DNA from: Pseudonocardia sp. EC080619-01
GTDB taxonomy: Bacteria > Actinomycetota > Actinomycetes > Mycobacteriales > Pseudonocardiaceae
Assembly (NCBI RefSeq): GCF_001420995.1
Contig: NZ_CP012184.1
Span: 124,001 to 188,000, forward strand
DNA length: 64,000 bases
Reading direction: 5' to 3'
Part shown: positions 17,773-26,731 of the stretch, piece after piece
Position numbering within the stretch: position 1 is the first letter of the stretch
Layout: every line of letters begins with the position of its first letter
Position numbers and translations under genes: made by a program
Notes under the pieces: model-generated
Seen by the model: the letters and a program-made list of their open reading frames with translations, nothing else
Told to the model about the DNA's origin: nothing
The model's database searches: none

Positions 17773-18147
17773 TCAGAGCATCGCCTCGATCTCCTCGCGG
17801 TGATGGGCCAGCGGCGTGGTCGGGAACCCGAAACGGTCCTGGTGCCGGGTCGCCGAGCCGCACCATCCGCACCGGCCGGCCGGGTCGAGCACGGCCCGCC
17901 CCTCCAGCTCGGCCCGTCGCGTGACGGCACCGTCCGGCCGGGTTCCCCGTTGCGGCCGCCCGGACCGTCCCGGCCCCGCGCGCCGCCCCGAGGAACGCAG
18001 GAACAACCAGACTGCGGCGACCGGGACGGCGACCAGCACCGCGGCGACCGCGAGCCACTGGACGACCCCGACCACGAGGCTCAGGACCACGAACGCCAGC
18101 ACGACGATGCCGACGGCCTGCGCCAGCGTGAGCACGATCCTCGACAC
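17773..18147 (-). CDS. Small two-helix membrane protein with a Cys/His-rich tail
   Basis: A 124-residue protein of unknown function. Residues 3-50 form two hydrophobic segments (IVLTLAQAVGIVVLAFVVL and LAVAAVLVAVPVAAVWLFL). An Arg-rich linker follows, then a C-terminal tail with CGWCGSATRH and HHREEIEAML. The CxxC and nearby His residues might bind metal; that is only a suggestion. The GTG at 18147 has GGGAG 7 bases upstream. It is divergent from the MFS exporter gene. Confidence 0.6.
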   Translation of the reverse strand: MSRIVLTLAQAVGIVVLAFVVLSLVVGVVQWLAVAAVLVAVPVAAVWLFLRSSGRRAGPGRSGRPQRGTRPDGAVTRRAELEGRAVLDPAGRCGWCGSATRHQDRFGFPTTPLAHHREEIEAML

Positions 18148-18305
18148 GACGACTCCCGATCCGACGAACGCTGTCGCCGCTCGGGTCGCGCCGCGGCGGC
18201 GCGGCGTTACGGCCACACGGTCTGCCCCGGTCGACCGCCGGTGTCGCCATCGGTACGCGGGCACCCGCCTCACCCGGACTCCACCACTCTTTCCAACTAC
18301 ATGAA

Positions 18306-18328
18306 CGATGGTACAACTAGTACGATCG
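18306..18328. promoter_or_regulatory. TetR-type operator over the MFS promoter
   Basis: An inverted repeat with arms CGATGGTAC and GTACGATCG and a 5-base spacer AACTA (8 of 9 positions pair). It overlaps a TACAAC/TAGTAC -10-like stretch and lies 25 bases before the MFS start. The TetR encoded right after the exporter is the natural ligand. Confidence 0.55.
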
Positions 18329-18352
18329 CTCAACTTCTTGTGAGGAGTCACC

Positions 18353-19906
18353 GTGCCGTCGACGGACGACGATCGGGCCGGGGTCCGTGAGTGGGCAGGG
18401 CTCGGCGTGCTGGCGCTGCCGACGGTCCTTCTCGGTCTCGACATCACCGCGCTCTACCTCGCGGTGCCGGCGCTGTCGTCGGATCTGCGCCCGAGCAACG
18501 TCCAGGCGTTGTGGATCATGGACGTGTACGGGTTCCTGATCGCGGGGCTGCTGATCACCATGGGGACGCTCGGTGACCGGCTCGGGCGCCGGCGTCTGCT
18601 CCTGGTGGGAGCGGGTGCGTTCGGCCTCGCGTCCGTCGCGGCAGCGTTCTCGACGTCGGCGTCGATGTTGATCGCTGCGCGTGCCGCGCTGGGGGTCGCC
18701 GGCGCGACGCTGATGCCGTCGACCCTGGCACTGATCGGGAACATGTTCCGGGACCCGCGACAGCGAAGTCTCGCCATCGGGATCTGGGCGACCATGTTCG
18801 CTCTCGGGATGGCACTGGGTCCGATCGCCGGTGGGCTCCTGCTGGAGCGCTTCTGGTGGGGATCGGTGTTCCTGCTGGCACTGCCGGTCGTCGCGATCGT
18901 GATGATCGCCGCACCCCTGCTGCTTCCCGAGTACCGCGATCCCGGTGCCGGGCGCCTCGACCTGCCGAGCGTCGGGGTCTCGCTGCTGGCGATACTGCCG
19001 GTGGTCTATGCCGTCAAGCACGGCGCCGATGCCGGCCTCGACACGACGACCTTCGTCGCGGCGACCGTGGGGGTGGTGTCCGCGGCCGTGTTCGTCCGCC
19101 GGCAGCTCAGGCTCACCGACCCGCTGCTGGATCCGGGCATGTTCCGCGCCCCGGCGTTCAGCGCGGCGCTGGTCGTGCTGCTGGTCGCGCTCGTCGGTGT
19201 CGGCGGTGCGATGTTGCTGGTCACCCGGCATCTGCAGGTGGTCGAGCAGCTCTCTCCGCTCACCACCGGGTTGTGGATGGGACCGGCCGCACTGGCGATG
19301 TTCGCGGCGGCGATCACCGCACCGCTGCTGGCACGCCGGATCCGGCCCGCCGTCATCGTCTCGACGACCCTCGGGGCCTCTGCGGCCGGCCATCTGTTGC
19401 TGAGCCGGGTCGAGGGCCCGGGCAACGTCGGGACCGTGGTGGTCGCGTTCGCGCTGGTCTACCTCGGACTCGGCGCGATCGCTGCGCTCGGCACCGATCT
19501 GGTCGTGGGGAGTGCTCCGGCCGGCAGGGCCGGCTCCGCCGCAGCCATGTCGGAGACGGTCCAGGAGCTGGGAATCGCAGTCGGCGTCGCCGTCCTCGGA
19601 AGTCTCGCCGACTCCGTCCACCGGGCCACCGTGCTCGCCGACCCCCGCGCCGAGCTGCTCGACGCCGGTACGTCGAGCCTCGCCGGAGCCGTCGCCGCCG
19701 ACCTTCCACCGGCCGCACTCGATGCGGCCCGGGAGGCACAGACCGCCGGCCTGGGCGTCGTCGGAACGGTTGCCGGTGTCGCCGTCGCGGCTCTGGCGGT
19801 GATCGCCCTCGTCCTGCTGCGCGGCGTCGGCCCGATCGGGGCGGCCGGGTCCGGGACGACGGCCGGTGAGCCGCGGCGGCGTACCGGGCGGATCGATAAC
19901 CTGTAG
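18353..19906 (+). CDS. MFS drug/proton antiporter, 14-helix (DHA2) type
   Basis: A 517-residue exporter with about 14 hydrophobic helices. It has LALDIT-like start LLGLDITALYLAVPAL, the loop motif [17 protein letters not shown] (motif A) and GVAGATLMPSTLALIGNMF, as in EmrB/QacA-SmvA pumps. It probably exports toxic, often cationic, compounds with proton exchange. The GTG is 6 bases after a GAGGAG ribosome site. A TetR gene follows 25 bases later in the same direction and an operator covers the promoter. It is similar in sequence and design to the second MFS at 27660-29195, suggesting paralogues. Confidence 0.92.
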   Translation: MPSTDDDRAGVREWAGLGVLALPTVLLGLDITALYLAVPALSSDLRPSNVQALWIMDVYGFLIAGLLITMGTLGDRLGRRRLLLVGAGAFGLASVAAAFSTSASMLIAARAALGVAGATLMPSTLALIGNMFRDPRQRSLAIGIWATMFALGMALGPIAGGLLLERFWWGSVFLLALPVVAIVMIAAPLLLPEYRDPGAGRLDLPSVGVSLLAILPVVYAVKHGADAGLDTTTFVAATVGVVSAAVFVRRQLRLTDPLLDPGMFRAPAFSAALVVLLVALVGVGGAMLLVTRHLQVVEQLSPLTTGLWMGPAALAMFAAAITAPLLARRIRPAVIVSTTLGASAAGHLLLSRVEGPGNVGTVVVAFALVYLGLGAIAALGTDLVVGSAPAGRAGSAAAMSETVQELGIAVGVAVLGSLADSVHRATVLADPRAELLDAGTSSLAGAVAADLPPAALDAAREAQTAGLGVVGTVAGVAVAALAVIALVLLRGVGPIGAAGSGTTAGEPRRRTGRIDNL

Positions 19907-19931
19907 CGGTCACGAGCCCGAGGAGGTTCCC

Positions 19932-20534
19932 GTGCCGCGAACCACAGCGACCGCGTCGGGCGCCGACGCCTCTCCCGCCGCGCACCCGGACGGGCGGCGG
20001 GCCCGCGGCGATCGTCGTCGGACCGAGCTGATCGCGGCGACCCTGCGGGTGGTCGAGCGCGACGGCGCCGCCGGAGTCACGCACCGCGCCGTCGCCCGTG
20101 AGGCGGAGGCCCCGGCCAGCCTGGCCACCTACTACTTCGCCACTCTCGACGACCTCCTGGTCGCCGCACTGACCGACGTCTGTCGGCACTACGAGACCGT
20201 GCTGGAGTCCACTCTGGCCTCCGGCGAGGACCCGTTGACCGGGCTCGCCCGGCTGCTGTCCGAGTCGGGCACCGAGACCGGCCGCGGCCGCGCACTGGCC
20301 GAGCGCGAACTGTCGACGCTCGCTGCTCGCCGCCCCGCGCTGCGTGGCCTGGCCCATGGGTGGCGCAGGAAGGTCGCCGACATCGCCCGCACCCGCACCG
20401 ACGACCCGACGGCCGTCGCGGCGCTCATCGCCGCTGCGGACGGTCTGTGTGCATCGGTCCTGCTCGCCGACGACCTTCCTGACGTCGACCACCTGCGGGG
20501 CGTCCTCGTTCACGCTCTCGGCACCGGGACCTGA
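19932..20534 (+). CDS. TetR-family regulator of the adjacent exporter
   Basis: A 200-residue TetR protein. The N-terminal HTH spans about residues 22-70 (RRRTELIAATLRVVERDG, THRAVAREAEAPASLATYYF). The rest is a ligand domain with no closer match. The GTG at 19932 follows AGGAGG. Because it is encoded directly behind the exporter and an operator overlaps the exporter promoter, it most likely represses the pair until an inducer binds. Confidence 0.9.
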   Translation: MPRTTATASGADASPAAHPDGRRARGDRRRTELIAATLRVVERDGAAGVTHRAVAREAEAPASLATYYFATLDDLLVAALTDVCRHYETVLESTLASGEDPLTGLARLLSESGTETGRGRALAERELSTLAARRPALRGLAHGWRRKVADIARTRTDDPTAVAALIAAADGLCASVLLADDLPDVDHLRGVLVHALGTGT

Positions 20535-20579
20535 CGCGCGGACCGGGCGCCTCGGCCACCGCCCGAGGCGCGACACGAG

Positions 20580-20693
20580 ATGGTGCAACCGTGGTGGCCG
20601 CCGGCCGTGCCGGCGGTGATCCAGCTCGGCGACGCGGCCCTGTGCGTGAAGCCGGTCGCCTTCGTCCGGCAGTGCCTGGTCGACGTCCGGTGA
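20580..20693 (+). CDS. Possible 37-residue protein of unknown function
   Basis: A short frame opening MVQPWWPPAVPAVIQLG and ending VRQCLVDVR, with G or C at almost every third position. The ribosome site is weak (GAGGCG 12 bases upstream). It may be a real small gene or a remnant of a larger one. No family was recognised. It fills part of the 238-base gap between the TetR gene and the acylase gene; nothing else is seen there. Confidence 0.3.
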   Translation: MVQPWWPPAVPAVIQLGDAALCVKPVAFVRQCLVDVR

Positions 20694-20772
20694 GCGGGTC
20701 TGCACCGACGAGGTGGCCCGCTCCCGCCGGGCAGCCGCCGGGCAGCCGGGCCGGCGGCCGGCCCGGCGTCCG

Positions 20773-23127
20773 TCAGTCCGCGGGCCGGAGGTCCGCCACC
20801 GGTGTCAACCGGAGCCTGCTCTCCGCGACCTCCTCGACCGCGTCGCGGCTGTAGGCCAGCGGGAAGGCCTCACCCGCCGCCCAGAGGTCGAGCTGGTCGG
20901 CGTAGTGCGCCGATCTCGGGTCGCCGGACTGCCCGGGTGAGTTCAGGACCAGGGTCGAGTCCCACTCCCCGACGTCGACGGCGATGCGGAAGCTGCTCCC
21001 CATCACCGCGTTGAAGGAGTCGTCGTGCCCGGCCAGGCCGACCGTGTCCCCGCTGCCGGCGCGGGGCACCGGTGGCAGCGACCGCCAGTCGTCCGGAGCT
21101 CCGGGGTCGTGGGCGAACACCGCGTGCCGTAGATCGGTGCGGTGCAGCGCTCCCCACGTCCACCCGTCGCGGTCGGGCCCGAGCAGGGTCGCGATGTCGG
21201 CGAGCGCGGCGTCGAGCGTCTCGTCGATCCCGTCGCGCAGGGTCGCGGCGTCGCCGGGGTCGGACAGGTCGAACATGCCGAGCATCCGCAGGTCCGGCCG
21301 GAGGTCGGAGAACAGCGTGTCGGCGCGGAGCAGCCGGTGACGTGCGGCCTTCGCCCGTTCCGCGTCGACGCCGAGCCGCTCCAGGCAACGGTCGGCCAGC
21401 CACGGCCGCAGGTGACGGCGCACCCACACCTGGAAGACCAGTGCCGCCCGGCTGCCGGTCGACTCGATGCCGTCCCACTCCTGCAGCGCCGCCCACTCGC
21501 CGGCGTGCCGCGGCATCCCGGTGAGCGGGGCGAGCAGGTCGAGCAGCCGCCGTCCGTGCAGGTTCGCGGCATCGCCCTGCATCCGGATGCTCGAGGTGAC
21601 GTCGACCGGGGCGTCGCCGCCGAGCCAGCCGGTGAGACGCTCGTGCCGCGCGTCGGAGTACCAGTCCGTGGTGACCGTCGGCGTCCGGTCGCCGACGCCG
21701 TCCGGGAGGTTCTCCTCGTTCGACGTCGTGAACCAGCCCGAGTCCGGGTTGCGCACCCCGGGCAGCTCCTCGAGCCTGGCGAACCCGTCCCACTCGAAGC
21801 TCCCGTCCCCCGGCACCGGGAGCGCGCCGTCCCACCCGGGCCGGCGCGGCACGAGACCGCAGCCCTGCCAGCCGATGTCCCCGCCGGCGTCGGCGAACAC
21901 CTGGTTGACGCCCGGCGCGCCCCACCGCCGCAGCGCACGACGGAAGGTGTCGACGTCGTCGGCGTCCTGGTACTCGAGGCTGGCCAGGTAGGGGGCCATG
22001 CCCGGCTCGAGCCAGACGGCGCGCACGGCCACGGCCGTCCGTGCACCGGTGTCGAGGTGGACGACCGGGCCGTGCCGCGAGAAGGTCAGCCGCAGGACCT
22101 CCTCCCCGCCGCCGGCGACGGCCGTGCGCTCCTCGACGACGGTGAACGCCTCCCACCCGCCGCGGTGGCGGTAGCGGGTGTCGTCGTCGGGGTGGAGTTC
22201 GTAGACGTACAGGTCCTCGTGGTCGACCGGCCAGATCGTCAGCCCGAACGCCACCCGCCCGTTGTGTCCGATGGAGACACCCGGCAGGTTCGGCTCCCCC
22301 GCACCGATGACGCTCATCCCCGGCGCCTCGAGGTGGGTCAGGTAGCGCAGTGACGGGACCGTGACCGCGCGGTGCGGGTCGTTGGCCAGCACCGGACGCC
22401 CGGTGGCCGACCGCTGCGGCGACACGACCCAGTTGTTGCTGCCGGACGGTGCGACGGCCGCGCCGGCGCCGGGAAGGCCGGCGAGGTCGGCGGGGGCGAA
22501 GGCGAGCCGGTACACGTCGAGCACGGAGTCGTCGAGGTGCTGCAGCGCCGCGGGATCGGGCACGCCGAGTTCGGTGTGCGGCTCGCGGATCGAGCGGAGC
22601 TCCTCGGCCGCGGCACCGAGGTCGCGGACCGTGAGGGCCCGGGCCAGCTCCTGCTCGGCGTTGTAGAGCAGGCCGTGCGTGCGGATCCGGACGACGTCCT
22701 CGGGCTCCCAGCGCGCCGGCCGGTGACCGAGCGCGGCGAACTCCGGCGGCAGCCGCTCCCCGGGATCCTGCGACGCCCACTCCACGTAGGCGTTGACGCC
22801 GGTGACGAACGCGGTGACGACGTCACGGGTGCCGGTGCCGTAGGCGAGCCACTCGGCCCGCATGTCCCCCCGGTACAGGAACAACCGGGTCGCCCGGTCC
22901 TGCGCGAGGAAACGGGGACCGAAGACCTCCGACAGCCTGCCCAGCCCGCGGCGCCGCCACAGGTCGATCTGGAAGAGCCGGTCGCGGGCCGCCTGGAAGC
23001 CCTGGGCCAGGTAGGCGTCGTGCCGGTCCGTGGCGTAGACGTGCGGGACCCCCCAGCGGTCGAGGACCACCTCGACGTCGCCGTGCAGGCCCGCGACGGG
23101 GCGGGACTCGGACGGGACGGTCGCCAC
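20773..23127 (-). CDS. Penicillin-acylase-family Ntn hydrolase
   Basis: A 784-residue member of the penicillin amidase family (peptidase S45). These enzymes self-cleave into two chains, and the new N-terminal Ser is the nucleophile. Here Ser230 in PSGSNNWVVSP is that residue. Other family features are DRWGVPHVYA, AQGFQAARDRLFQIDLWRRR, VLANDPHR and FSRHGPVVH. No signal peptide is visible, unlike the classical periplasmic enzyme, so it may act in the cytoplasm. Substrates in the family include beta-lactams, acyl-homoserine lactones and other N-acyl amides. The GTG start is 3 bases after the deacetylase stop, so the two are co-transcribed. Confidence 0.92.
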   Translation of the reverse strand: MATVPSESRPVAGLHGDVEVVLDRWGVPHVYATDRHDAYLAQGFQAARDRLFQIDLWRRRGLGRLSEVFGPRFLAQDRATRLFLYRGDMRAEWLAYGTGTRDVVTAFVTGVNAYVEWASQDPGERLPPEFAALGHRPARWEPEDVVRIRTHGLLYNAEQELARALTVRDLGAAAEELRSIREPHTELGVPDPAALQHLDDSVLDVYRLAFAPADLAGLPGAGAAVAPSGSNNWVVSPQRSATGRPVLANDPHRAVTVPSLRYLTHLEAPGMSVIGAGEPNLPGVSIGHNGRVAFGLTIWPVDHEDLYVYELHPDDDTRYRHRGGWEAFTVVEERTAVAGGGEEVLRLTFSRHGPVVHLDTGARTAVAVRAVWLEPGMAPYLASLEYQDADDVDTFRRALRRWGAPGVNQVFADAGGDIGWQGCGLVPRRPGWDGALPVPGDGSFEWDGFARLEELPGVRNPDSGWFTTSNEENLPDGVGDRTPTVTTDWYSDARHERLTGWLGGDAPVDVTSSIRMQGDAANLHGRRLLDLLAPLTGMPRHAGEWAALQEWDGIESTGSRAALVFQVWVRRHLRPWLADRCLERLGVDAERAKAARHRLLRADTLFSDLRPDLRMLGMFDLSDPGDAATLRDGIDETLDAALADIATLLGPDRDGWTWGALHRTDLRHAVFAHDPGAPDDWRSLPPVPRAGSGDTVGLAGHDDSFNAVMGSSFRIAVDVGEWDSTLVLNSPGQSGDPRSAHYADQLDLWAAGEAFPLAYSRDAVEEVAESRLRLTPVADLRPAD

Positions 23128-23130
23128 GGC

Positions 23131-24048
23131 TCAGGCCCAGCCGGAGTCGGCCGGTGCCGGCTCGACCCCACGGACGTCGGGGAGTGCGAACTTCGCCTCG
23201 TCGGTCTCGTCGTCGACCCAGGCGCGGGCGATCTCCTCGATGGTGGCGAACCAGACCCCGTCGTGGCCGCTGATGTGGTCGACCAGCTTCTCGTACCAGA
23301 GCATGTGGTGCGCCTGGCCGATGATCTGCGGGTGGACGCAGGTCGCGAAGACCGGGTTCGTCTCGTGCGCGTAGCCGTAGTCGAAGATGTCCTTCCACCG
23401 GTTGAAGATCGTGTCCGAGTCCTGCATGCCGGCCTGGGCACCGGTGTAGGCCAGCGGCGGGAAGTCGTCGAGGTACCAGTTGACCGGGACCTCCAGGACC
23501 CGGCTCGCCCGCCCCGCGACGTTGCCCTGCTCCCAGCGGACCTGCCAGCGCTGCGGGTGGTACGGGTGGAAGTCCCGGCCCATCAGGCTGGTGTCGTAGA
23601 TCAGCCCCGAGTCCTCGATGATGTCCAGTGTGGACTCGCTGTAGTCCCAGTACGGGGACCGGTAGCCCACCGGCCGGATGCCCAGGACCTTCTTGAACGT
23701 CGCGAAGGCCAGGTCGACCAGGCGGCGCTCGGTGTCGCCGGAGATCATCGTGGGGTTCTCGTGGTAGTAGCCGTGGTGGCCGAACTCGTGGCCGTCGTCG
23801 AGGATCTTCTTGCACCACCCGGGGAACGTGTCGATCGAGTGGCCCGGGGTGAACCAGGTCGTGCGGACCCCGTAGCGCTTGTAGAGCGAGAGCAGCCGCG
23901 GGACGCCCACCTCCGCGCCGAACTCGCCACGCGACATGGACGCCGGGGTCGGCCGGTTGAACGCGCCGAGCCAGAGGCACTGGGCGTCGAAGTCGGTGCC
24001 GAGGTTGACGGCGATCTTCTTCCCCGGGGGGAGCTGCAGATGTCCCAT
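23131..24048 (-). CDS. Polysaccharide deacetylase (NodB fold, PuuE/HpPgdA-like)
   Basis: A 305-residue metal-dependent deacetylase. It has the early Asp pair in LGTDFDAQ, then GHEFGHHGYYHENP with the His-x-x-x-His metal site, YRSPYWDYSES and VPVNWYLDDFPP. This layout, without a signal peptide, is that of the cytoplasmic PuuE/PgdA-like group, whose members act on allantoin-type or peptidoglycan-type amides. The ATG at 24048 follows GGAGA. Co-transcription with an amide-cleaving acylase suggests a shared N-acyl substrate. The divergent LuxR/PBP fusion is the likely regulator. Confidence 0.85.
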   Translation of the reverse strand: MGHLQLPPGKKIAVNLGTDFDAQCLWLGAFNRPTPASMSRGEFGAEVGVPRLLSLYKRYGVRTTWFTPGHSIDTFPGWCKKILDDGHEFGHHGYYHENPTMISGDTERRLVDLAFATFKKVLGIRPVGYRSPYWDYSESTLDIIEDSGLIYDTSLMGRDFHPYHPQRWQVRWEQGNVAGRASRVLEVPVNWYLDDFPPLAYTGAQAGMQDSDTIFNRWKDIFDYGYAHETNPVFATCVHPQIIGQAHHMLWYEKLVDHISGHDGVWFATIEEIARAWVDDETDEAKFALPDVRGVEPAPADSGWA

Positions 24049-24286
24049 GACATCTCCGATCGATTCGAGTCCGATGGTCGGTCCACGGGCCCGCCGGCGG
24101 GGATGCACCCGCTCGCCGGCGAGCTCGGTGGGCACACGCTAGGAACGGCCCGCCGGCCCGCCATCGTCAGATGTACGTAGCGGTCGGCGGCCGGTGACCC
24201 ATCGCCGGATCCGCATCGGTACGGCATGCTCGGAGGACACACAGGCGTGCCGCCGCGTCCCCGGGCCGCCACGAGGAGGTGCCCCG

Positions 24287-26074
24287 ATGACGTCACCGGA
24301 CGGTGCTCCGGCGCGCCCCTCGGCGTGGTCGGGGAACGCCTTCACCGTGCAGGTGCGCCCGGACGGCCGGCTCGGCCTCGCCGACCGCGGTGACCACGCC
24401 GACGTCCCTGCGGACCTGCGCCGAGCGGCGGGCGCGATGGGGCGCGCCGGTCTGGAGCACTGCCGCTTCCACTGGCGGTCGCCGGTCTCCGGCCTGTTCT
24501 GCCGGGTCACGCTGACCGCCCGCACCGAGTCCGGCTTCGACCACGTCGAGCTGAGCGGCGACCCGGTGGAGCGGCTCCCCGCCGGGCTGTCCGCACGCGA
24601 GCTGGAGATCCTGACGATGCTCGTCGTCGGGCCGTCCAACGCCGAGATCGCCGGCGAGCTCCGCATCACCCAGCGCACCGCCGCCACGCACGTCACGCAC
24701 CTGATGCAGAAGCTCGGCACCCCGACGCGCACGGCGGCCGCCACCTACGCGCTGGACACCGGGCTGCTCTGCGTGCCCCTCCCCGGGTCTCCGGCCCGCT
24801 ACGCGGACCTGTCGCTCGGCCGGCTGCTCGCGGCCGCGGCGGCAGGCCCCGAGCAGCGACACCGGCAACCCCGCCTGCCACGACCGCGCCGGGAGCTGGT
24901 CGTCGGCGCCGCCCTGCCGCTGTCCGGCACGGGCAGCGACGACGGCCGCGAGATGGTCAACGGGCTGCGGCTCGCGATCGAGGAGCTCAACGCCGCCGGG
25001 GGTGTCCGCGGACGCCGGATCCGCGCGTCGGTCCACGACGTCGAGGTGACCAGCCCCGCGTCGGTCCGGACCGCCTTCGCGTCGCTGCTGCGCGACGGCG
25101 TCGACGTCCTCACCTCCGGCTACCTCGCCGGGCAGGAGATCGGGCACGAGACGGCCGCGGACAGCGGGGTGCCCTACCTGCACGCCGCCACCAGCGGCGC
25201 GATGGAACGGATGGTGCGCGACGACCACGCCCGCTTCAGCCGGATCTTCCAGGTGTGCGCCAGCGACACCGAGTACGCGCCACGGTTCGTCTCGTTCATG
25301 ACCTCGCTCCGGGACCGGGGCCGGTGGGGCCACACCGCGGACCGGCTCGCGATCGTCGTCCGGGACTGGCACGGCGTCGACTTCGGCATCGACCGGGCCC
25401 GGGCGGTCGCCGAACGCGAGAACTGGACGCTCGACGTCGTCCCGGTCGGCGGGGCACCGGGCGGCGACGGCTGGGCCGGTGCCGTCGCGACCGCCGTGCG
25501 GGCGCCCACCGCGGCGGTCATGATCGGCAGCTTCTTCGTCGACGACTCCGTCGCCGCCGTCACCGCGCTGCACGAGCTGGGCTCCACCGCGCTCCCCTAC
25601 GCGATCTACGCCCCGTCGGTGCCCGCCTTCCGTCACCGGCTCGGACCGCTGGCCGAGGGCGTCGTGTGGGCCACCACCACCGGCACCTACTCCGACGGTG
25701 CCGGACGGGCCTTCGCCCGTCGCTACACCGACCGGTTCGGGGTCGTCCCGGGGCGCTCGCACGCCGGGCTCGCCTACGACCGGATGCAGCGCATCGCGCG
25801 GGCCTGGAACTCGTGCGGCGACGTCACCGACGCCGACGGGATCGCCGCCCACCTGCGGACCGAGCCCTACCGCGGGGTCAACGGCACCTACAACTTCGAC
25901 ACCCCCGGCCAGGCCGCGCTGGGCACACCCGACCACGGTGACCCGTCGCTGGCCCAGCCGCAGCTGCTCTACCAGATCCAGGACGGCCGGCAGGTGATCA
26001 TCCGTGGCGGCCCGTTCCGCACCGGCGGGTTCCGGATGCCCGCGACCGTGCCGGGCCGTCCCGGCGGCCGATGA
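24287..26074 (+). CDS. One-component regulator: LuxR HTH fused to a branched-chain-amino-acid-type binding domain
   Basis: A 595-residue fusion. Residues about 98-160 are a LuxR-type HTH (LSARELEILTMLVVGPSNAE, then ITQRTAATHVTHLMQKLGT). Residues about 205-590 are a type I periplasmic-binding domain of the LivK/AmiC class (VGAALPLSGTGSDDGREMVN, then NGLRLAIEELNAAGGVRGRR, and TGTYSDGAGRAFARRYTDRF). There is no signal peptide or membrane helix, so the domain works in the cytoplasm as a sensor, as AmiC does for amides. The ATG follows GAGGAGGT. It is divergent from the acylase/deacetylase operon, which it probably controls in response to an amide or amino-acid-like ligand (inference). Confidence 0.85.
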   Translation: MTSPDGAPARPSAWSGNAFTVQVRPDGRLGLADRGDHADVPADLRRAAGAMGRAGLEHCRFHWRSPVSGLFCRVTLTARTESGFDHVELSGDPVERLPAGLSARELEILTMLVVGPSNAEIAGELRITQRTAATHVTHLMQKLGTPTRTAAATYALDTGLLCVPLPGSPARYADLSLGRLLAAAAAGPEQRHRQPRLPRPRRELVVGAALPLSGTGSDDGREMVNGLRLAIEELNAAGGVRGRRIRASVHDVEVTSPASVRTAFASLLRDGVDVLTSGYLAGQEIGHETAADSGVPYLHAATSGAMERMVRDDHARFSRIFQVCASDTEYAPRFVSFMTSLRDRGRWGHTADRLAIVVRDWHGVDFGIDRARAVAERENWTLDVVPVGGAPGGDGWAGAVATAVRAPTAAVMIGSFFVDDSVAAVTALHELGSTALPYAIYAPSVPAFRHRLGPLAEGVVWATTTGTYSDGAGRAFARRYTDRFGVVPGRSHAGLAYDRMQRIARAWNSCGDVTDADGIAAHLRTEPYRGVNGTYNFDTPGQAALGTPDHGDPSLAQPQLLYQIQDGRQVIIRGGPFRTGGFRMPATVPGRPGGR

Positions 26075-26105
26075 GGGCGCGTCCGGCCGAGGCGTGTGCC
26101 CGCGG

Positions 26106-26663
26106 CTACCGGTCGACGGTCCAGCCGACCCGCTGTGCCCATCCCTCCGCGCGACGGGTGATGTCGGCGATCAGCGGGCCCTTCGCGTCGGCGTAGGCGT
26201 TCATGTCCGCCCACTCGCGTCCGGCGAGATCGAGCTTCAGCGCGGCGTACGCGGCGCGGTCCCGCCGGTCGGCACGGAGCCGGTCGCGGAAGAGCAGGTG
26301 CCGGCGCTCCCAGTCGCTCCCGGCCGGGCAGACGTGCACGTGCACGTCGCGCTCGGCGGTCCGGACGAGCCGGTGGCCCGGCTCCCGCACCCGCAGCAGG
26401 TATCCCGCACGCTCGAACGCCGGCAGGTACGACGGCTCGTCGTCCACGTCGGGCACGCTGAGATCGATGTCGACGATCGGCTTGGCGGCGAGACCGGGGA
26501 CCGCCGTGGAGCCGACGTGGTCGACCCGCCGGGCGACCGCTCCCACCGCGGCCACGATCCGGCGGCGCTCGGCCTCGAACCTCACCGGCCACCCCGGGTC
26601 GTACGGGACGACCACGATGTCCCGTTTCTCGACTCCACCGATCAGCTCGGGTCCGCTCGCCAC
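26106..26663 (-). CDS. GrpB/UPF0157 nucleotidyltransferase-fold protein
   Basis: A 185-residue protein of the GrpB family. It has VPYDPGWPVRFEAERRRI, VDHVGSTAVPGLAAKPIVDI with the Gly-Ser and Asp-x-Asp elements of the nucleotidyltransferase fold, VHVHVCPAGSDWERRHLLFR and the C-terminal KGPLIADI helix. Function in vivo is unknown for most members. The GTG at 26663 is tentative because its ribosome site is weak. It is convergent with the LuxR fusion and 68 bases from the hydrolase gene upstream. Confidence 0.85.
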   Translation of the reverse strand: MASGPELIGGVEKRDIVVVPYDPGWPVRFEAERRRIVAAVGAVARRVDHVGSTAVPGLAAKPIVDIDLSVPDVDDEPSYLPAFERAGYLLRVREPGHRLVRTAERDVHVHVCPAGSDWERRHLLFRDRLRADRRDRAAYAALKLDLAGREWADMNAYADAKGPLIADITRRAEGWAQRVGWTVDR

Positions 26664-26731
26664 ACCCGTGAGGATCCCAGCGGGCCCCGGACCGGCGACC
26701 GCACCCCTGGCGGTCGTGCCTCGGAGAGGGT

